64,000 nucleotides of DNA. It comes from Massilia agrisoli (GTDB lineage Bacteria > Pseudomonadota > Gammaproteobacteria > Burkholderiales > Burkholderiaceae_D). A program made the translations under genes and the position numbers. Under the pieces are notes generated by a model that was not told the DNA's origin, made no database searches, and saw nothing but the letters and a program-made list of their open reading frames with translations. Below, piece after piece: positions 55,918 to 63,911 of the stretch (positions are counted from its first letter, which is position 1; each line of letters opens with the position of its first letter). The stretch lies in assembly GCF_020831365.1 (NCBI RefSeq), contig NZ_JAJHPV010000002.1:211389-275388 (forward strand). The letters are read 5' to 3'.

Positions 55918-56616
55918 TCAGTGTGCGCTGTGGTTATGCGTTTGAATCAGGGTTGCTGCTTGAAGCAACGATTCAACTATACCATCGGAATCCGTTTCGT
56001 GTATAGACTGTCCGTGGTTATAACCATATGGCACAGTCAGCACGTAGCAGCCGGCCGCGCGCGCCGCTTCGGCGTCGTTGGATGAGTCGCCGATGGCCAC
56101 CACCTCATGCGGTTTCAGGCCAAAGTCGCTGCACACCTGCAGCAGCGGCATCGGGTCAGGCTTCTTGCGTGGGAAGGAGTCGCCGCCGTAGACGATCTCG
56201 AAGTAGGGCGCCAGGCCCTTCTGCGCCAGCAGCGGCAGCGCGAACGCCACCGGCTTGTTGGTCACGCACGCAAGGCGCAGGCCCTGCGCTCGCATGGCTT
56301 TGAGGCCCGCTTCGACGTCGATGTAGGGCGTGCTGTGCTGGCCGTTGATATCCAGGTAGTGGCGCTGGTAGGAATCGAGCGCCTCCCCGATGCGGTGCTC
56401 GACGCCGGCGGCGTCGTAGTCCTGCGCCAGCACGCTGCGGATCAGGTTCTCGGAGCCTTTGCCGACCATCAGCGCAATGGCTTCCTGCGTGATGGCGGCC
56501 AGGTCGAACTCCGCACGCATGCGGTTGATCGCGACGTGGAAGTCAGGAATCGTGTCGAGCATCGTGCCGTCCAGGTCGATGATCGCCGCGCGGATCGGGG
56601 AAGCGCCGGCCTTCAT
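55918..56616 (-). CDS. gph: Phosphoglycolate phosphatase (HAD family)
   Basis: 232 residues. HAD motif I IIDLDGTMLDT (Asp14 nucleophile, about 12-22), motif II VTNKP, motif III Lys in RKKPDP, and motif IV IGDSSNDAEAARAAG, with the alpha-helical cap typical of Gph. It removes phosphate from 2-phosphoglycolate. The ATG shares a base with the rpe stop (TAATG), so the two are coupled, the usual Burkholderiales arrangement in front of trpE. Confidence 0.94.
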   Translation of the reverse strand: MKAGASPIRAAIIDLDGTMLDTIPDFHVAINRMRAEFDLAAITQEAIALMVGKGSENLIRSVLAQDYDAAGVEHRIGEALDSYQRHYLDINGQHSTPYIDVEAGLKAMRAQGLRLACVTNKPVAFALPLLAQKGLAPYFEIVYGGDSFPRKKPDPMPLLQVCSDFGLKPHEVVAIGDSSNDAEAARAAGCYVLTVPYGYNHGQSIHETDSDGIVESLLQAATLIQTHNHSAH

Positions 56617-57287
56617 TATTTGCCGGTGGTGGCCAGCTGTTCGCGCATCGCGTCGATGACACCCTTGTAGTCTGGCTGGCCGAAGATGGCCGAGCCGGCC
56701 ACAAAGGTGTCCGCGCCAGCGGCTGCGGCGGCGGCGATGTTGTCGATCTTGATGCCGCCATCGACTTCCAGCATGATGTCGCGGCCGGATTCGTCGATCT
56801 TCTTGCGCGCGTAGGCGATCTTGTTGAGCGCTTCAGGAATGAACGACTGGCCGCCGAAGCCCGGGTTCACCGACATGATCAGGATCATGTCGATCTTGTC
56901 CATCACGTGGTCGAGGTAGTGCATCGGCGTGCCCGGGTTGAACACCAGGCCGGCCTTGCAGCCGTTGTCGCGGATGAGCTGCAGTGTGCGGTCGATGTGC
57001 TCGGACGCTTCAGGGTGGAAGGTGATGATGTTGGCGCCTGCCTTGGCGAAGTCGGGGATGATGCGGTCGACCGGCTTGACCATCAGGTGCACGTCGATCG
57101 GCACTTGCACGTGCGGGCGGATCGCCTGGCATACCAGCGGCCCAATCGTCAGGTTGGGAACATAATGATTGTCCATCACGTCGAAATGGATGATGTCGGC
57201 GCCGGCTGCGACGACATTGCGGACTTCCTCGCCAAGGCGGGCGAAGTCGGCGGACAAAATGCTGGGAGCGATGCGGAAAGTGGTCAT
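56616..57287 (-). CDS. rpe: Ribulose-phosphate 3-epimerase
   Basis: 223 residues from [19 protein letters not shown]; an ATG five codons earlier is possible, and neither has a clear Shine-Dalgarno sequence. TIM barrel with [18 protein letters not shown] (metal-binding His/Asp), [26 protein letters not shown] and LEVDGGIK. It interconverts ribulose 5-phosphate and xylulose 5-phosphate in the pentose phosphate and Calvin pathways. First gene of the rpe-gph-trp cluster; diverges from apaG. Confidence 0.96.
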   Translation of the reverse strand: MTTFRIAPSILSADFARLGEEVRNVVAAGADIIHFDVMDNHYVPNLTIGPLVCQAIRPHVQVPIDVHLMVKPVDRIIPDFAKAGANIITFHPEASEHIDRTLQLIRDNGCKAGLVFNPGTPMHYLDHVMDKIDMILIMSVNPGFGGQSFIPEALNKIAYARKKIDESGRDIMLEVDGGIKIDNIAAAAAAGADTFVAGSAIFGQPDYKGVIDAMREQLATTGK

Positions 57288-57454
57288 GACGTGGTCTTGC
57301 ATTGGATTAAAGATGCGCTATTTTACGCTGTTCGCCACCGGCCCTTGCGCCACGCCTATATTTTGCGGCCCGTTGTATCATGGACGGAACACCCGCCCTG
57401 CGGGCACCTTTAGTTCACAAGAGCAACACAAACAGCATTACGCGAGGGGCACCG

Positions 57455-57829
57455 ATGGCCGTTTATGACTTCGCTGTAACCGTCAGGACCCAATACCTGC
57501 CGGAGCAGTCCGATCCAAGCCGCACCAATTATTTTTTCACGTACTCGATCACCATCAAGAACACCGGCACCGTGCCGGCGCAGCTGATTTCACGCCACTG
57601 GGTCATTACCGACGCTAATAACCAGGTGCAGGAAGTGCGCGGACTGGGCGTTGTCGGCCACCAGCCGCTGCTCAAGCCCGGCGAGCAGTTCGAATACACC
57701 AGCGGCACCCAGCTGGCGACGCAGCAGGGGTCCATGTTCGGCGAATACTTCTGCGTTGCGGAGGACGGCCATCAGTTCGAGGTAAAGATTCCCGAGTTTG
57801 TGCTGTCGCTGCCGCGCACTTTGCACTGA
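57455..57829 (+). CDS. apaG: ApaG protein
   Basis: 124 residues, the normal length, from the ATG after CGAGGGGCACCG. Fibronectin III-like fold with YFFTYSITIKNTGTVPAQLISRHW, ITDANNQVQEVRGLGVVGHQP, LKPGEQFEYTSGTQLATQQGSM and GEYFCVAEDGHQFEVKIPEF. ApaG is linked to Co2+/Mg2+ homeostasis in enterobacteria, with the molecular role unsettled. Its stop abuts the stop of a convergent small gene. Confidence 0.96.
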   Translation: MAVYDFAVTVRTQYLPEQSDPSRTNYFFTYSITIKNTGTVPAQLISRHWVITDANNQVQEVRGLGVVGHQPLLKPGEQFEYTSGTQLATQQGSMFGEYFCVAEDGHQFEVKIPEFVLSLPRTLH

Positions 57830-57988
57830 TCAGCGGTCCTGCTCGCCCGGCGCTTTGTCATCGGCGGGCACGTTCGGCGTATCGGCTTGCTGGTCATCGG
57901 TAGGCTTGGGGCCAGAAAACATGGTCCACCATACGATAAACAGCAGTAAGAACAGCGCGATACCCGCTTCAATCATCAGCAACCACAT
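57830..57988 (-). CDS. 52-residue single-span membrane protein, unrecognised
   Basis: MWLLMIEAGIALFLLLFIVW with following WTMF is one membrane helix, then a short acidic tail (GPKPTDDQQADTPNVPADDK). A textbook AAGGAATGAT precedes the ATG. The stop directly follows that of apaG (convergent), and its start codon lies only 10 bases from the divergent mltA start. The size, strong ribosome-binding site and protein-like composition support a real gene; no function is known. Topology is probably N-out or N-in single anchor with a disordered tail. Confidence 0.75.
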   Translation of the reverse strand: MWLLMIEAGIALFLLLFIVWWTMFSGPKPTDDQQADTPNVPADDKAPGEQDR

Positions 57989-57998
57989 ATCATTCCTT

Positions 57999-59219
57999 AT
58001 GTTATCTACACGCCGCAGTTTACTCGTTTCGCTGGGAGTCGTCGCATTGACCTTGACTGCCTGCACGACCACGCCGCCGCCCCAGCCGGCGCCGCCCATC
58101 ATTATGCCGCCGCCGGTCAAAGTGGTTCCGCCCCCTGAGCCAGTGCCGGTTCCGCCTCCCAAGCCGGAGCCAGCGCCGTTGATGACGCCGACCACGTTCA
58201 GCGCCTTGCCAGGCTGGGACCGAGACGAAGTGCGCGAAGCATGGCCGTCGTTCATGAATTCGTGCATCGTGCTGGTGCGCAGGGTCGACTGGACCGAGGC
58301 GTGCAACGCCGCGCGGGTCATCGATGCCAATGATGGCGCCGCCGTTCGCGCCTTCTTCGAGAACTACTTCGTACCGAACCTGATCCGCGCCGAAGACGGG
58401 TCGGACACCGGCCTGATCACCGGCTACTACGAGCCCTTGCTGCGTGGCGCCCGCAAACGCGGCGGCGTATTCCAGACGCCTTTATACAGAGTGCCGGATG
58501 ATTTGCTGACGGTGGACCTGGCCAGCGTCTACCCGAGCCTGAAGGGCATGCGCCTGCGCGGCCGCCTGGTGGGCAAGAAAGTCATCCCGTACGGCACCCG
58601 CGCCGAGATCGAGCGAGCCGACGCCAACGGCAAGGAACTGCTGTGGGTCGACAACCCGGTCGATGCGTTCTTCCTTGAGGTGCAGGGTTCAGGCCGGGTC
58701 GAGCTGGCCGATACCGGCGAGACAGTGCGCGTTGCTTTCGCCGACCAGAACGGCCATCCGTACAAGGCGATTGGCCGCTGGCTGGTGGAGCAGGGCGAGC
58801 TGACCGTCGAACAGGCGACGATGCAAGGCATCAAGGGCTGGATCGAAGCCAACCCGACCCGCCGCCAGGAGCTGTTCAACGCCAACCCGAGCTATATCTT
58901 CTTCAAGGAGGAGCGCCTGCCTGACCCGCGCGTGGGGCCGAAGGGCGCGCTGGGCGTGCCGCTGACGCCGGCGCGCTCGGTGGCGATCGATCCAAAGTTC
59001 ATTCCGCTTGGTGCGCCGATCTTCCTGTCCACTACCGAGGCCGCCAGCGAAGTGCCGATGCAGCGCCTGATGATGGCGCAGGATACCGGCGGCGCCATTC
59101 GCGGTGCGGTGCGGGCTGACTTTTTCTACGGCTTCGGCAGCGAAGCGGGGGACAAGGCGGGGCGCATGAAGCAGCGCGGCCAGGTGTGGGTGCTGATGCC
59201 CAAGCGTGTCGGCCAGTAA
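57999..59219 (+). CDS. mltA: Membrane-bound lytic murein transglycosylase A
   Basis: 406 residues. Lipoprotein signal MLSTRRSLLVSLGVVALTLTAC with the acylated Cys at 22. A proline-rich linker (about 25-65) then the MltA 3D/double-psi barrel domain: TGYYEPLLRG, KKVIPYGTRAEIE, DAFFLEVQGSGRV, NPSYIFF and the catalytic Asp in AQDTGGAIRGAVRAD. It cleaves peptidoglycan glycan strands at the outer membrane. No Shine-Dalgarno sequence precedes the ATG; its 5' region overlaps the oppositely oriented small gene. Confidence 0.95.
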   Translation: MLSTRRSLLVSLGVVALTLTACTTTPPPQPAPPIIMPPPVKVVPPPEPVPVPPPKPEPAPLMTPTTFSALPGWDRDEVREAWPSFMNSCIVLVRRVDWTEACNAARVIDANDGAAVRAFFENYFVPNLIRAEDGSDTGLITGYYEPLLRGARKRGGVFQTPLYRVPDDLLTVDLASVYPSLKGMRLRGRLVGKKVIPYGTRAEIERADANGKELLWVDNPVDAFFLEVQGSGRVELADTGETVRVAFADQNGHPYKAIGRWLVEQGELTVEQATMQGIKGWIEANPTRRQELFNANPSYIFFKEERLPDPRVGPKGALGVPLTPARSVAIDPKFIPLGAPIFLSTTEAASEVPMQRLMMAQDTGGAIRGAVRADFFYGFGSEAGDKAGRMKQRGQVWVLMPKRVGQ

Positions 59220-59221
59220 GC

Positions 59222-59261
59222 GCGTCTGCGCCGGGCGTTTCCCGGACCGGGTAACAGACGC
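59222..59261 (+). other. Stem-loop between mltA and the enoyl-CoA hydratase gene
   Basis: GCGTCTG pairs with CAGACGC around an inner CCGGG/CCCGG stem. There is no T tract, so it is not a standard terminator. TACAAT (59262-59267) immediately follows and could be a -10 for the next gene. Confidence 0.4.
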
Positions 59262-59303
59262 TACAATCGCGAATTCCGTACCATTCTAATAAAGGGGTGT
59301 CCC

Positions 59304-60080
59304 ATGCAGTACTCTGATTTGCTGATCGAAACCCATGGCAAGGTTGCCGTCATTCGCCTGAACCGTCCAAAAGCGTTGAACGCGCTTAACGACAATATGA
59401 TGAACGAGCTGGGCGACGCGCTGTACAAGTTTGACGCCGACAGCAACATCAATTGCATCGTCCTGACCGGCAGCGAGAAGGCTTTCGCCGCGGGCGCCGA
59501 TATCGCGGCCATGGCCGACTATAACTACCAGGATACGCACGGCGGCAACTACATCGGCCGCAACTGGGAACATATCCTGAACATCCGCAAGCCTGTCATC
59601 GGCGCCTGCGCTGGCTACGTGCTGGGCGGCGGCTGTGAACTGGCCATGATGTGCGATTTCCTGATCGCGGCCGAGAATGCCAAGTTCGGCCAGCCGGAGA
59701 TCAAGGTCGGCGTCACCCCGGGCGCCGGCGGCACCCAGCGTTTGCCGCGCACCATCGGCAAGTCGAAAGCGATGGACATGCTGCTGACCACCCGCATGAT
59801 CGACGCGGCCGAAGCGGAACGTACCGGCCTGGTGTCGCGCGTTGTGCCTACCGAAAAACTGCTCGAAGAAGCGATCGCCGTTGCGACCCAGATCGCGGCG
59901 ATGCCGGTGTCGGTTGCCATGCAGATCAAGGACGCGGTGAACCGCGCATTTGAAACCACGCTGACCGAAGGCGTGCGCTACGAGCGCCGTTATTTCCACG
60001 CCGGCTTCGGCACCCCTGCCCAAAAAGAAGGCATGCACGCCTTCCTCGAAAAGCGCACGCCGAACTTCGACGGCCTGTAA
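59304..60080 (+). CDS. Enoyl-CoA hydratase (crotonase)
   Basis: 258 residues; AAAGGGGTGTCCC precedes the ATG. Crotonase fold with FAAGADIAAM (oxyanion hole), ACAGYVLGGGCELAMMCDF (catalytic Glu of GGGCEL) and GQPEIKVGVTPGAGGTQRLPR (second catalytic Glu). Both glutamates of true hydratases are kept. It hydrates trans-2-enoyl-CoA in fatty-acid or short-chain acyl-CoA breakdown; similarity is closest to short-chain EchA/PaaF types. Single gene. Confidence 0.95.
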   Translation: MQYSDLLIETHGKVAVIRLNRPKALNALNDNMMNELGDALYKFDADSNINCIVLTGSEKAFAAGADIAAMADYNYQDTHGGNYIGRNWEHILNIRKPVIGACAGYVLGGGCELAMMCDFLIAAENAKFGQPEIKVGVTPGAGGTQRLPRTIGKSKAMDMLLTTRMIDAAEAERTGLVSRVVPTEKLLEEAIAVATQIAAMPVSVAMQIKDAVNRAFETTLTEGVRYERRYFHAGFGTPAQKEGMHAFLEKRTPNFDGL

Positions 60081-60191
60081 GCAAGCGCACTGCAGCGGGC
60101 GAGTTGCTTTTTTGACTTGCCCGCCTGTAACCGTCATGCTACTGTCGCGTCAATATGGTGTTTGCATACGACTGACGCGACCAGGAGCGTT

Positions 60192-60914
60192 GTGGGTTAC
60201 AAGATGATCGATTGGCAGGACGCGCACCTGCACGCTTTCCTGTCTGCCAAAACAGAAGCAGAGTTTTTTGCCAGCCTGTCGAAGGCGGCCAAAGAGCTCG
60301 GCTTCGACTATTGCGCTTACGGCATGCGCAAGCCGCTGCCGTTTTCCAATCCCAAAACCTTCATGCTCAATAACTACGCGCCAGCGTGGCAGGAGCGTTA
60401 CGTCGCCGAAAATTATTTGTCCATCGACCCGACAGTCGCGCATGGCATGAAGTCGGTCATGCCGCTGGTGTGGTCCGACAAGGTGTTCGAGGACTGCCGG
60501 CATTTTTGGGAAGACGCCAATTCGCACGGCGTGCGGGTGGGTTGGGCGCAGTCTTCTTTCGACGCCAGGGGCGTGGCCGGCTTGCTGTCGCTGGCCCGTT
60601 CCGAAGAATCACTGTCCGAAGCGGAGCTGCGCCATAACGCCCCGCGCATGGCCTGGCTGGTGCAGCTTGCCCACGAGCGGATGACCTCGCTTTTGTCGGC
60701 CAAGGGTGGCAGCGATGAACCGGTTGCGTTGACCGCGCGCGAAACCGAGGTGCTGCGCTGGACGGCGGACGGCAAGACGTCCAGCGAGGTTGGCGAAATC
60801 ATGAATATTTCCGAGCGCACGGTAAATTTTCACGTTAACAATGCCATCGCAAAGCTGGGCACGACCAACAAGACCGCCGCCGTCATCAAGGCGGCCATGC
60901 TTCGGCTACTCTAG
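60192..60914 (+). CDS. LuxR-family regulator with autoinducer-binding domain (LuxR solo)
   Basis: 240 residues from a GTG with CCAGGAGC upstream; the ATG four codons later is the alternative but lies far from that AGGAG. The autoinducer domain keeps the usual W/Y/D-P/W positions (APAWQERYVAENYLSIDPTV, MPLVWSD) and FDARGVAGLLSLAR. The C-terminal LuxR HTH reads LTARETEVLRWTADGKTSSEVGEIMNISERTVNFHVNNAIAKL. No luxI-type synthase is in the window, so it would sense foreign or distantly made N-acyl-homoserine lactone, or another ligand. The next gene on this strand is an ABC transporter. Confidence 0.92.
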   Translation: MGYKMIDWQDAHLHAFLSAKTEAEFFASLSKAAKELGFDYCAYGMRKPLPFSNPKTFMLNNYAPAWQERYVAENYLSIDPTVAHGMKSVMPLVWSDKVFEDCRHFWEDANSHGVRVGWAQSSFDARGVAGLLSLARSEESLSEAELRHNAPRMAWLVQLAHERMTSLLSAKGGSDEPVALTARETEVLRWTADGKTSSEVGEIMNISERTVNFHVNNAIAKLGTTNKTAAVIKAAMLRLL

Positions 60915-61003
60915 TTCCCCATCGCCGACTGTCAGTGTTGACAGTACCGCCGGCGCCGCCCCTGCCGTCTAATACAGCCTGGATTTAAAATCAGGAGACA
61001 ACA

Positions 61004-61936
61004 ATGGCGCCATTCGACCAAACCTTTCACGCCGCGCCGCCAACGCATATGGCGCAGGGCGGCCTGCTTCGACTCGACGGGGTAAGCTTCCGCTATCCGG
61101 GCGGACACGCGGCGGTGGATGACGTCAGCCTGTCACTGGGTCCCGGCATCCTGGGGCTGCTCGGTCCCAACGGCGCCGGCAAGTCGACCATGATGCGCAT
61201 GCTGGCCACGCTGACCCGGCCAACGGCAGGGCGCATTATCTGGAATGGCGTTGATATTGCGCGCCATCCCGATGGGCTGCGCGTGTCGCTCGGTTACCTG
61301 CCGCAGGACTTTGGGGTTTATCCGGCCCTGAGCGCGCGCGAGTTCCTGCGCTACCTCGCCGCGGTCAAGGGCCTGCCGCAGAAGCTTGCGCGCCACCGCG
61401 TTGACGCGTGCATCGAACAGGTAGGCCTGGCCGGGGACGCCGACCGGCGGCTGGGCGACTTTTCCGGAGGCATGCGGCAGCGCGTCGGCATCGCCCAGGC
61501 CTTGCTCAATGACCCCCAGCTGCTGATCGCGGACGAGCCGACTGTCGGCCTCGACCCGGGCGAACGGCTGCGCTTCAGGCATCTGCTGACGGAACTGGGC
61601 GGACAGCGCCTGGTGATCCTGTGCACGCATATCGTGTCGGATGTGGAAGCGTCCGCCACCTCGCTGGCCGTCATGCGCAAGGGTAAGCTGGTGTTTTCCG
61701 GCAGCCCGGATGCGTTGCTCGGCCGCGCTCATGGCAAGGTGTGGGACTGGACTGTCCAGCCCGAGCGCCTGGACGAGGTGCGCGCCGCGTATCACGTCAG
61801 TAACAGCCTGCGCCGTGCCGATGGCGTGCGCGTGCGCCTGATGTCGCCTGTGTCGCCGGGGCAGGGAGCGGAGGCGGTGATGCCATCGCTGGAGGATGCT
61901 TACGTGTCCTTGCTGGCCGACAGCGAGGGGAACTGA
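61004..61936 (+). CDS. ABC transporter ATP-binding protein (ABC-2 type)
   Basis: 310 residues; TCAGGAGACAACA precedes the ATG. Walker A GPNGAGKST (about 54-62), Q-loop YLPQDFGVYP, signature FSGGMRQRVGIAQAL, Walker B LLIADEPTVGLD and switch His in CTHIV are intact. The C-terminal 90 residues are the extension seen in ABC-2 exporters. Its permease starts one base after its stop. The cargo is unknown; CcmA/bacitracin-type exporters are the closest group by motif. Confidence 0.95.
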   Translation: MAPFDQTFHAAPPTHMAQGGLLRLDGVSFRYPGGHAAVDDVSLSLGPGILGLLGPNGAGKSTMMRMLATLTRPTAGRIIWNGVDIARHPDGLRVSLGYLPQDFGVYPALSAREFLRYLAAVKGLPQKLARHRVDACIEQVGLAGDADRRLGDFSGGMRQRVGIAQALLNDPQLLIADEPTVGLDPGERLRFRHLLTELGGQRLVILCTHIVSDVEASATSLAVMRKGKLVFSGSPDALLGRAHGKVWDWTVQPERLDEVRAAYHVSNSLRRADGVRVRLMSPVSPGQGAEAVMPSLEDAYVSLLADSEGN

Positions 61937-61937
61937 T

Positions 61938-63491
61938 ATGGAAAGCGTGCGCCGATTTGGCGCCATCGTCGGCGCCGACTTGCTGGAACGGATACGCTCG
62001 GCGCGGTTCTGGGTGATCCAGGGCTTGCTGTGCATTGCCAGCTGGTGGAGTTTTCCGACCATGGAGAAGGACTATATGGTGCTGGCGCTCAACGGGCACC
62101 TGCGCGGCGAATACTCCAGCGCGTGGATCGGCATGGTCGTTGCCATGCTGGCGATATGGTTGTCGCTGATCGGCTTCTATCTTGTGCGCGGGACGCTGGT
62201 GCGGGACTTCGAGACGCGCGTATGGCAGCTCCTGGTAGCGACGCCGCTGACCCGCTCCTCGTACCTGCTGGCCAAATGGTGCAGCAATATGGCTGTCCTG
62301 TCGCTGGTGATGGCCGGCGCGCTGGCCGTGGGCGTCGTGGCGCAGCTGGTGCGCGCGGAAAACATGCATGTGAACCTGGTCGAGCTGGTCAAGCCGGCGC
62401 TGCTGCTGGCGCTTCCCTCCCTGGCACTGACTTCCTTGCTGGCGCTGGTGTTCGATCTGGTCCCTTGGCTGCGGCGCACTGCGGGCAATGTGCTGTTCTT
62501 TATTTTATGGGTAGCCTCGCTGGCGGCAACCGCGCCGGCGATCCAGTCGGTCAATCCGGCTGAGGGCGCGCCCTGGCTCGGTGATCCGCGCGGCATGGTG
62601 GCATTTCAGCACTCGGTAGCCCGCCAGGTGGCGCCCCAGCTTAAAGACGAGCAGATGAAGAATGGCTTCTGCGTGGTCTGCGGTGTTAAAAAAGACCAAC
62701 GAGCCACTTTCATGTGGGACGAGTGGAGGCTGGATGGAACGATGGTACTGGGCCGCATGCTATGGCTGCTTCTGGCCGTCGGTGGCGTTCTGCTAAGCTC
62801 GCGGTGGATTGACCGAGCGGCGGCCAGCTGCGAAAAGACACGGACTAACTCCGCCAACGGCAGCGGGCGCAGGCTGCGTTTATTGGAAGTGATGATGACG
62901 CCGCTCCAGAAAACGCAGTTGGGCACCCTCGTTGCCGCCGAGCTTCAGCTGACCCTGCGGCAGAGGGCTGGCTGGTGGTGGCTTGCTGTACTAGCTGCTT
63001 CCGGTGCAGGGATGATTGCGCCGATGCCCGGTGCGGCGCTGGCGGTCGTTGTGAGCTGGGGGCTGCTGCTCGATAAGTATGGGCAGGCCGCATTGCAGGA
63101 GCGCAGCACTCGTACAGGCGCGATCGTCTTTAGCGCTAGCGGGGCGGGCAAACGGGTCTTGCAGGCGCGATGGATCGTCCTGTCCGCCCTCGGAGTGCTG
63201 GTGAACCTGCCTGCCGTGCTGCGCTTCAGCGTGTCCGAGCCTGTTGTCGCTGTCGCGATTGTGATTGTTGCCGCATCGATCCCCGCATGGTCGCTGGCGT
63301 TCGGCGCGCTGACGGGAAACTCCCGGACCTTTGAATTGTTGGCCTGTGTGTTTGGGTACCTGGCTTTAAACGAGGTCGCAGTGTTGAATGTGAGCGTCAA
63401 TCCAGGTTGGACGGCAGTAGTACACGGGCTTATGTTGCCGCTGGCTTTGATTCTGGCCGTGTGGAGTTGGAGGCGGCTTAGCCAGGGGTAA
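61938..63491 (+). CDS. Large ABC-2-like permease, possibly two fused halves
   Basis: 517 residues from the ATG after GCGAGGGGAACTGAT. About six membrane segments in the first half (35-52, 70-100, 123-150, 157-180, 185-205, 268-288), then a second unit from about 325 (LGTLVAAELQLTLRQRAGWWW) with about six more, so the protein looks like two ABC-2-type permease units in one chain. A soluble loop (about 205-265) has NGFCVVCGVKK, a CxxC motif. It forms a transporter with the ATPase immediately upstream. The substrate is unknown. Confidence 0.88.
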   Translation: MESVRRFGAIVGADLLERIRSARFWVIQGLLCIASWWSFPTMEKDYMVLALNGHLRGEYSSAWIGMVVAMLAIWLSLIGFYLVRGTLVRDFETRVWQLLVATPLTRSSYLLAKWCSNMAVLSLVMAGALAVGVVAQLVRAENMHVNLVELVKPALLLALPSLALTSLLALVFDLVPWLRRTAGNVLFFILWVASLAATAPAIQSVNPAEGAPWLGDPRGMVAFQHSVARQVAPQLKDEQMKNGFCVVCGVKKDQRATFMWDEWRLDGTMVLGRMLWLLLAVGGVLLSSRWIDRAAASCEKTRTNSANGSGRRLRLLEVMMTPLQKTQLGTLVAAELQLTLRQRAGWWWLAVLAASGAGMIAPMPGAALAVVVSWGLLLDKYGQAALQERSTRTGAIVFSASGAGKRVLQARWIVLSALGVLVNLPAVLRFSVSEPVVAVAIVIVAASIPAWSLAFGALTGNSRTFELLACVFGYLALNEVAVLNVSVNPGWTAVVHGLMLPLALILAVWSWRRLSQG

Positions 63492-63510
63492 GCAGTCCGA
63501 TTAAAAATAC

Positions 63511-63540
63511 TTGCAAGCCCGCGCCAAGGTTTGCTATAGT
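63511..63540 (+). promoter_or_regulatory. rrn promoter P1
   Basis: -35 TTGCAA (63511-63516), 18-base spacer, -10 TATAGT (63535-63540). AT-rich GATTAAAAATAC just upstream may be an UP element. The GC-rich TCGCCTCCC after the -10 is the discriminator type associated with stringent control. Confidence 0.7.
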
Positions 63541-63627
63541 TCGCCTCCCGGTGATTTTGCACACGAAATCAAGTAGTTGCGAAGTATTCATCGGGCGTCT
63601 TCTGAAGAGACGGTAGCAAAAAAGAAG

Positions 63628-63656
63628 TTGACGATCATCGCGAAACACTGCATAAT
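63628..63656 (+). promoter_or_regulatory. rrn promoter P2
   Basis: -35 TTGACG (63628-63633), 17-base spacer, -10 CATAAT (63651-63656), preceded by an A-rich stretch (GCAAAAAAGAA). Confidence 0.75.
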
Positions 63657-63719
63657 CTCACTTCTCTGTTGCTGACAAACACAACGCTTTGTCGATGAGC
63701 AGCAAGTAGCACCGAATAA

Positions 63720-63731
63720 AGTTCTTTAAAA
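63720..63731 (+). promoter_or_regulatory. boxA-like antitermination element
   Basis: AGTTCTTTAAAA resembles the rrn boxA (TGCTCTTTAACA) at the expected place between promoter and 16S. Confidence 0.6.
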
Positions 63732-63911
63732 ATTAACAGTCGATAAGTGTGGGCGTTTGATGAAGGTGCCAAGAACTTCGGTTCTTGAATACTTAAATTA
63801 TCAAATGTTCACAAAAAAGAAATACGTTGCTCAGCAATGAGTAACGGTCAGTATTTTGAGTGAGCGACCTCGCAGCAATGCGAGTGACAGAAATGTCAAC
63901 AAACAGAGATT

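Larger units (their letters stand above)
63492..63911 (+). promoter_or_regulatory. rRNA operon promoter and leader region
   Basis: No protein gene here. It contains two sigma-70 promoters and a boxA-like antitermination element (separate entries), then an AT-rich leader up to the 16S start. TTGCTG ... CAGCAA (about 63669-63705) can form a leader stem. This is the standard layout ahead of a bacterial rrn operon. Confidence 0.85.
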
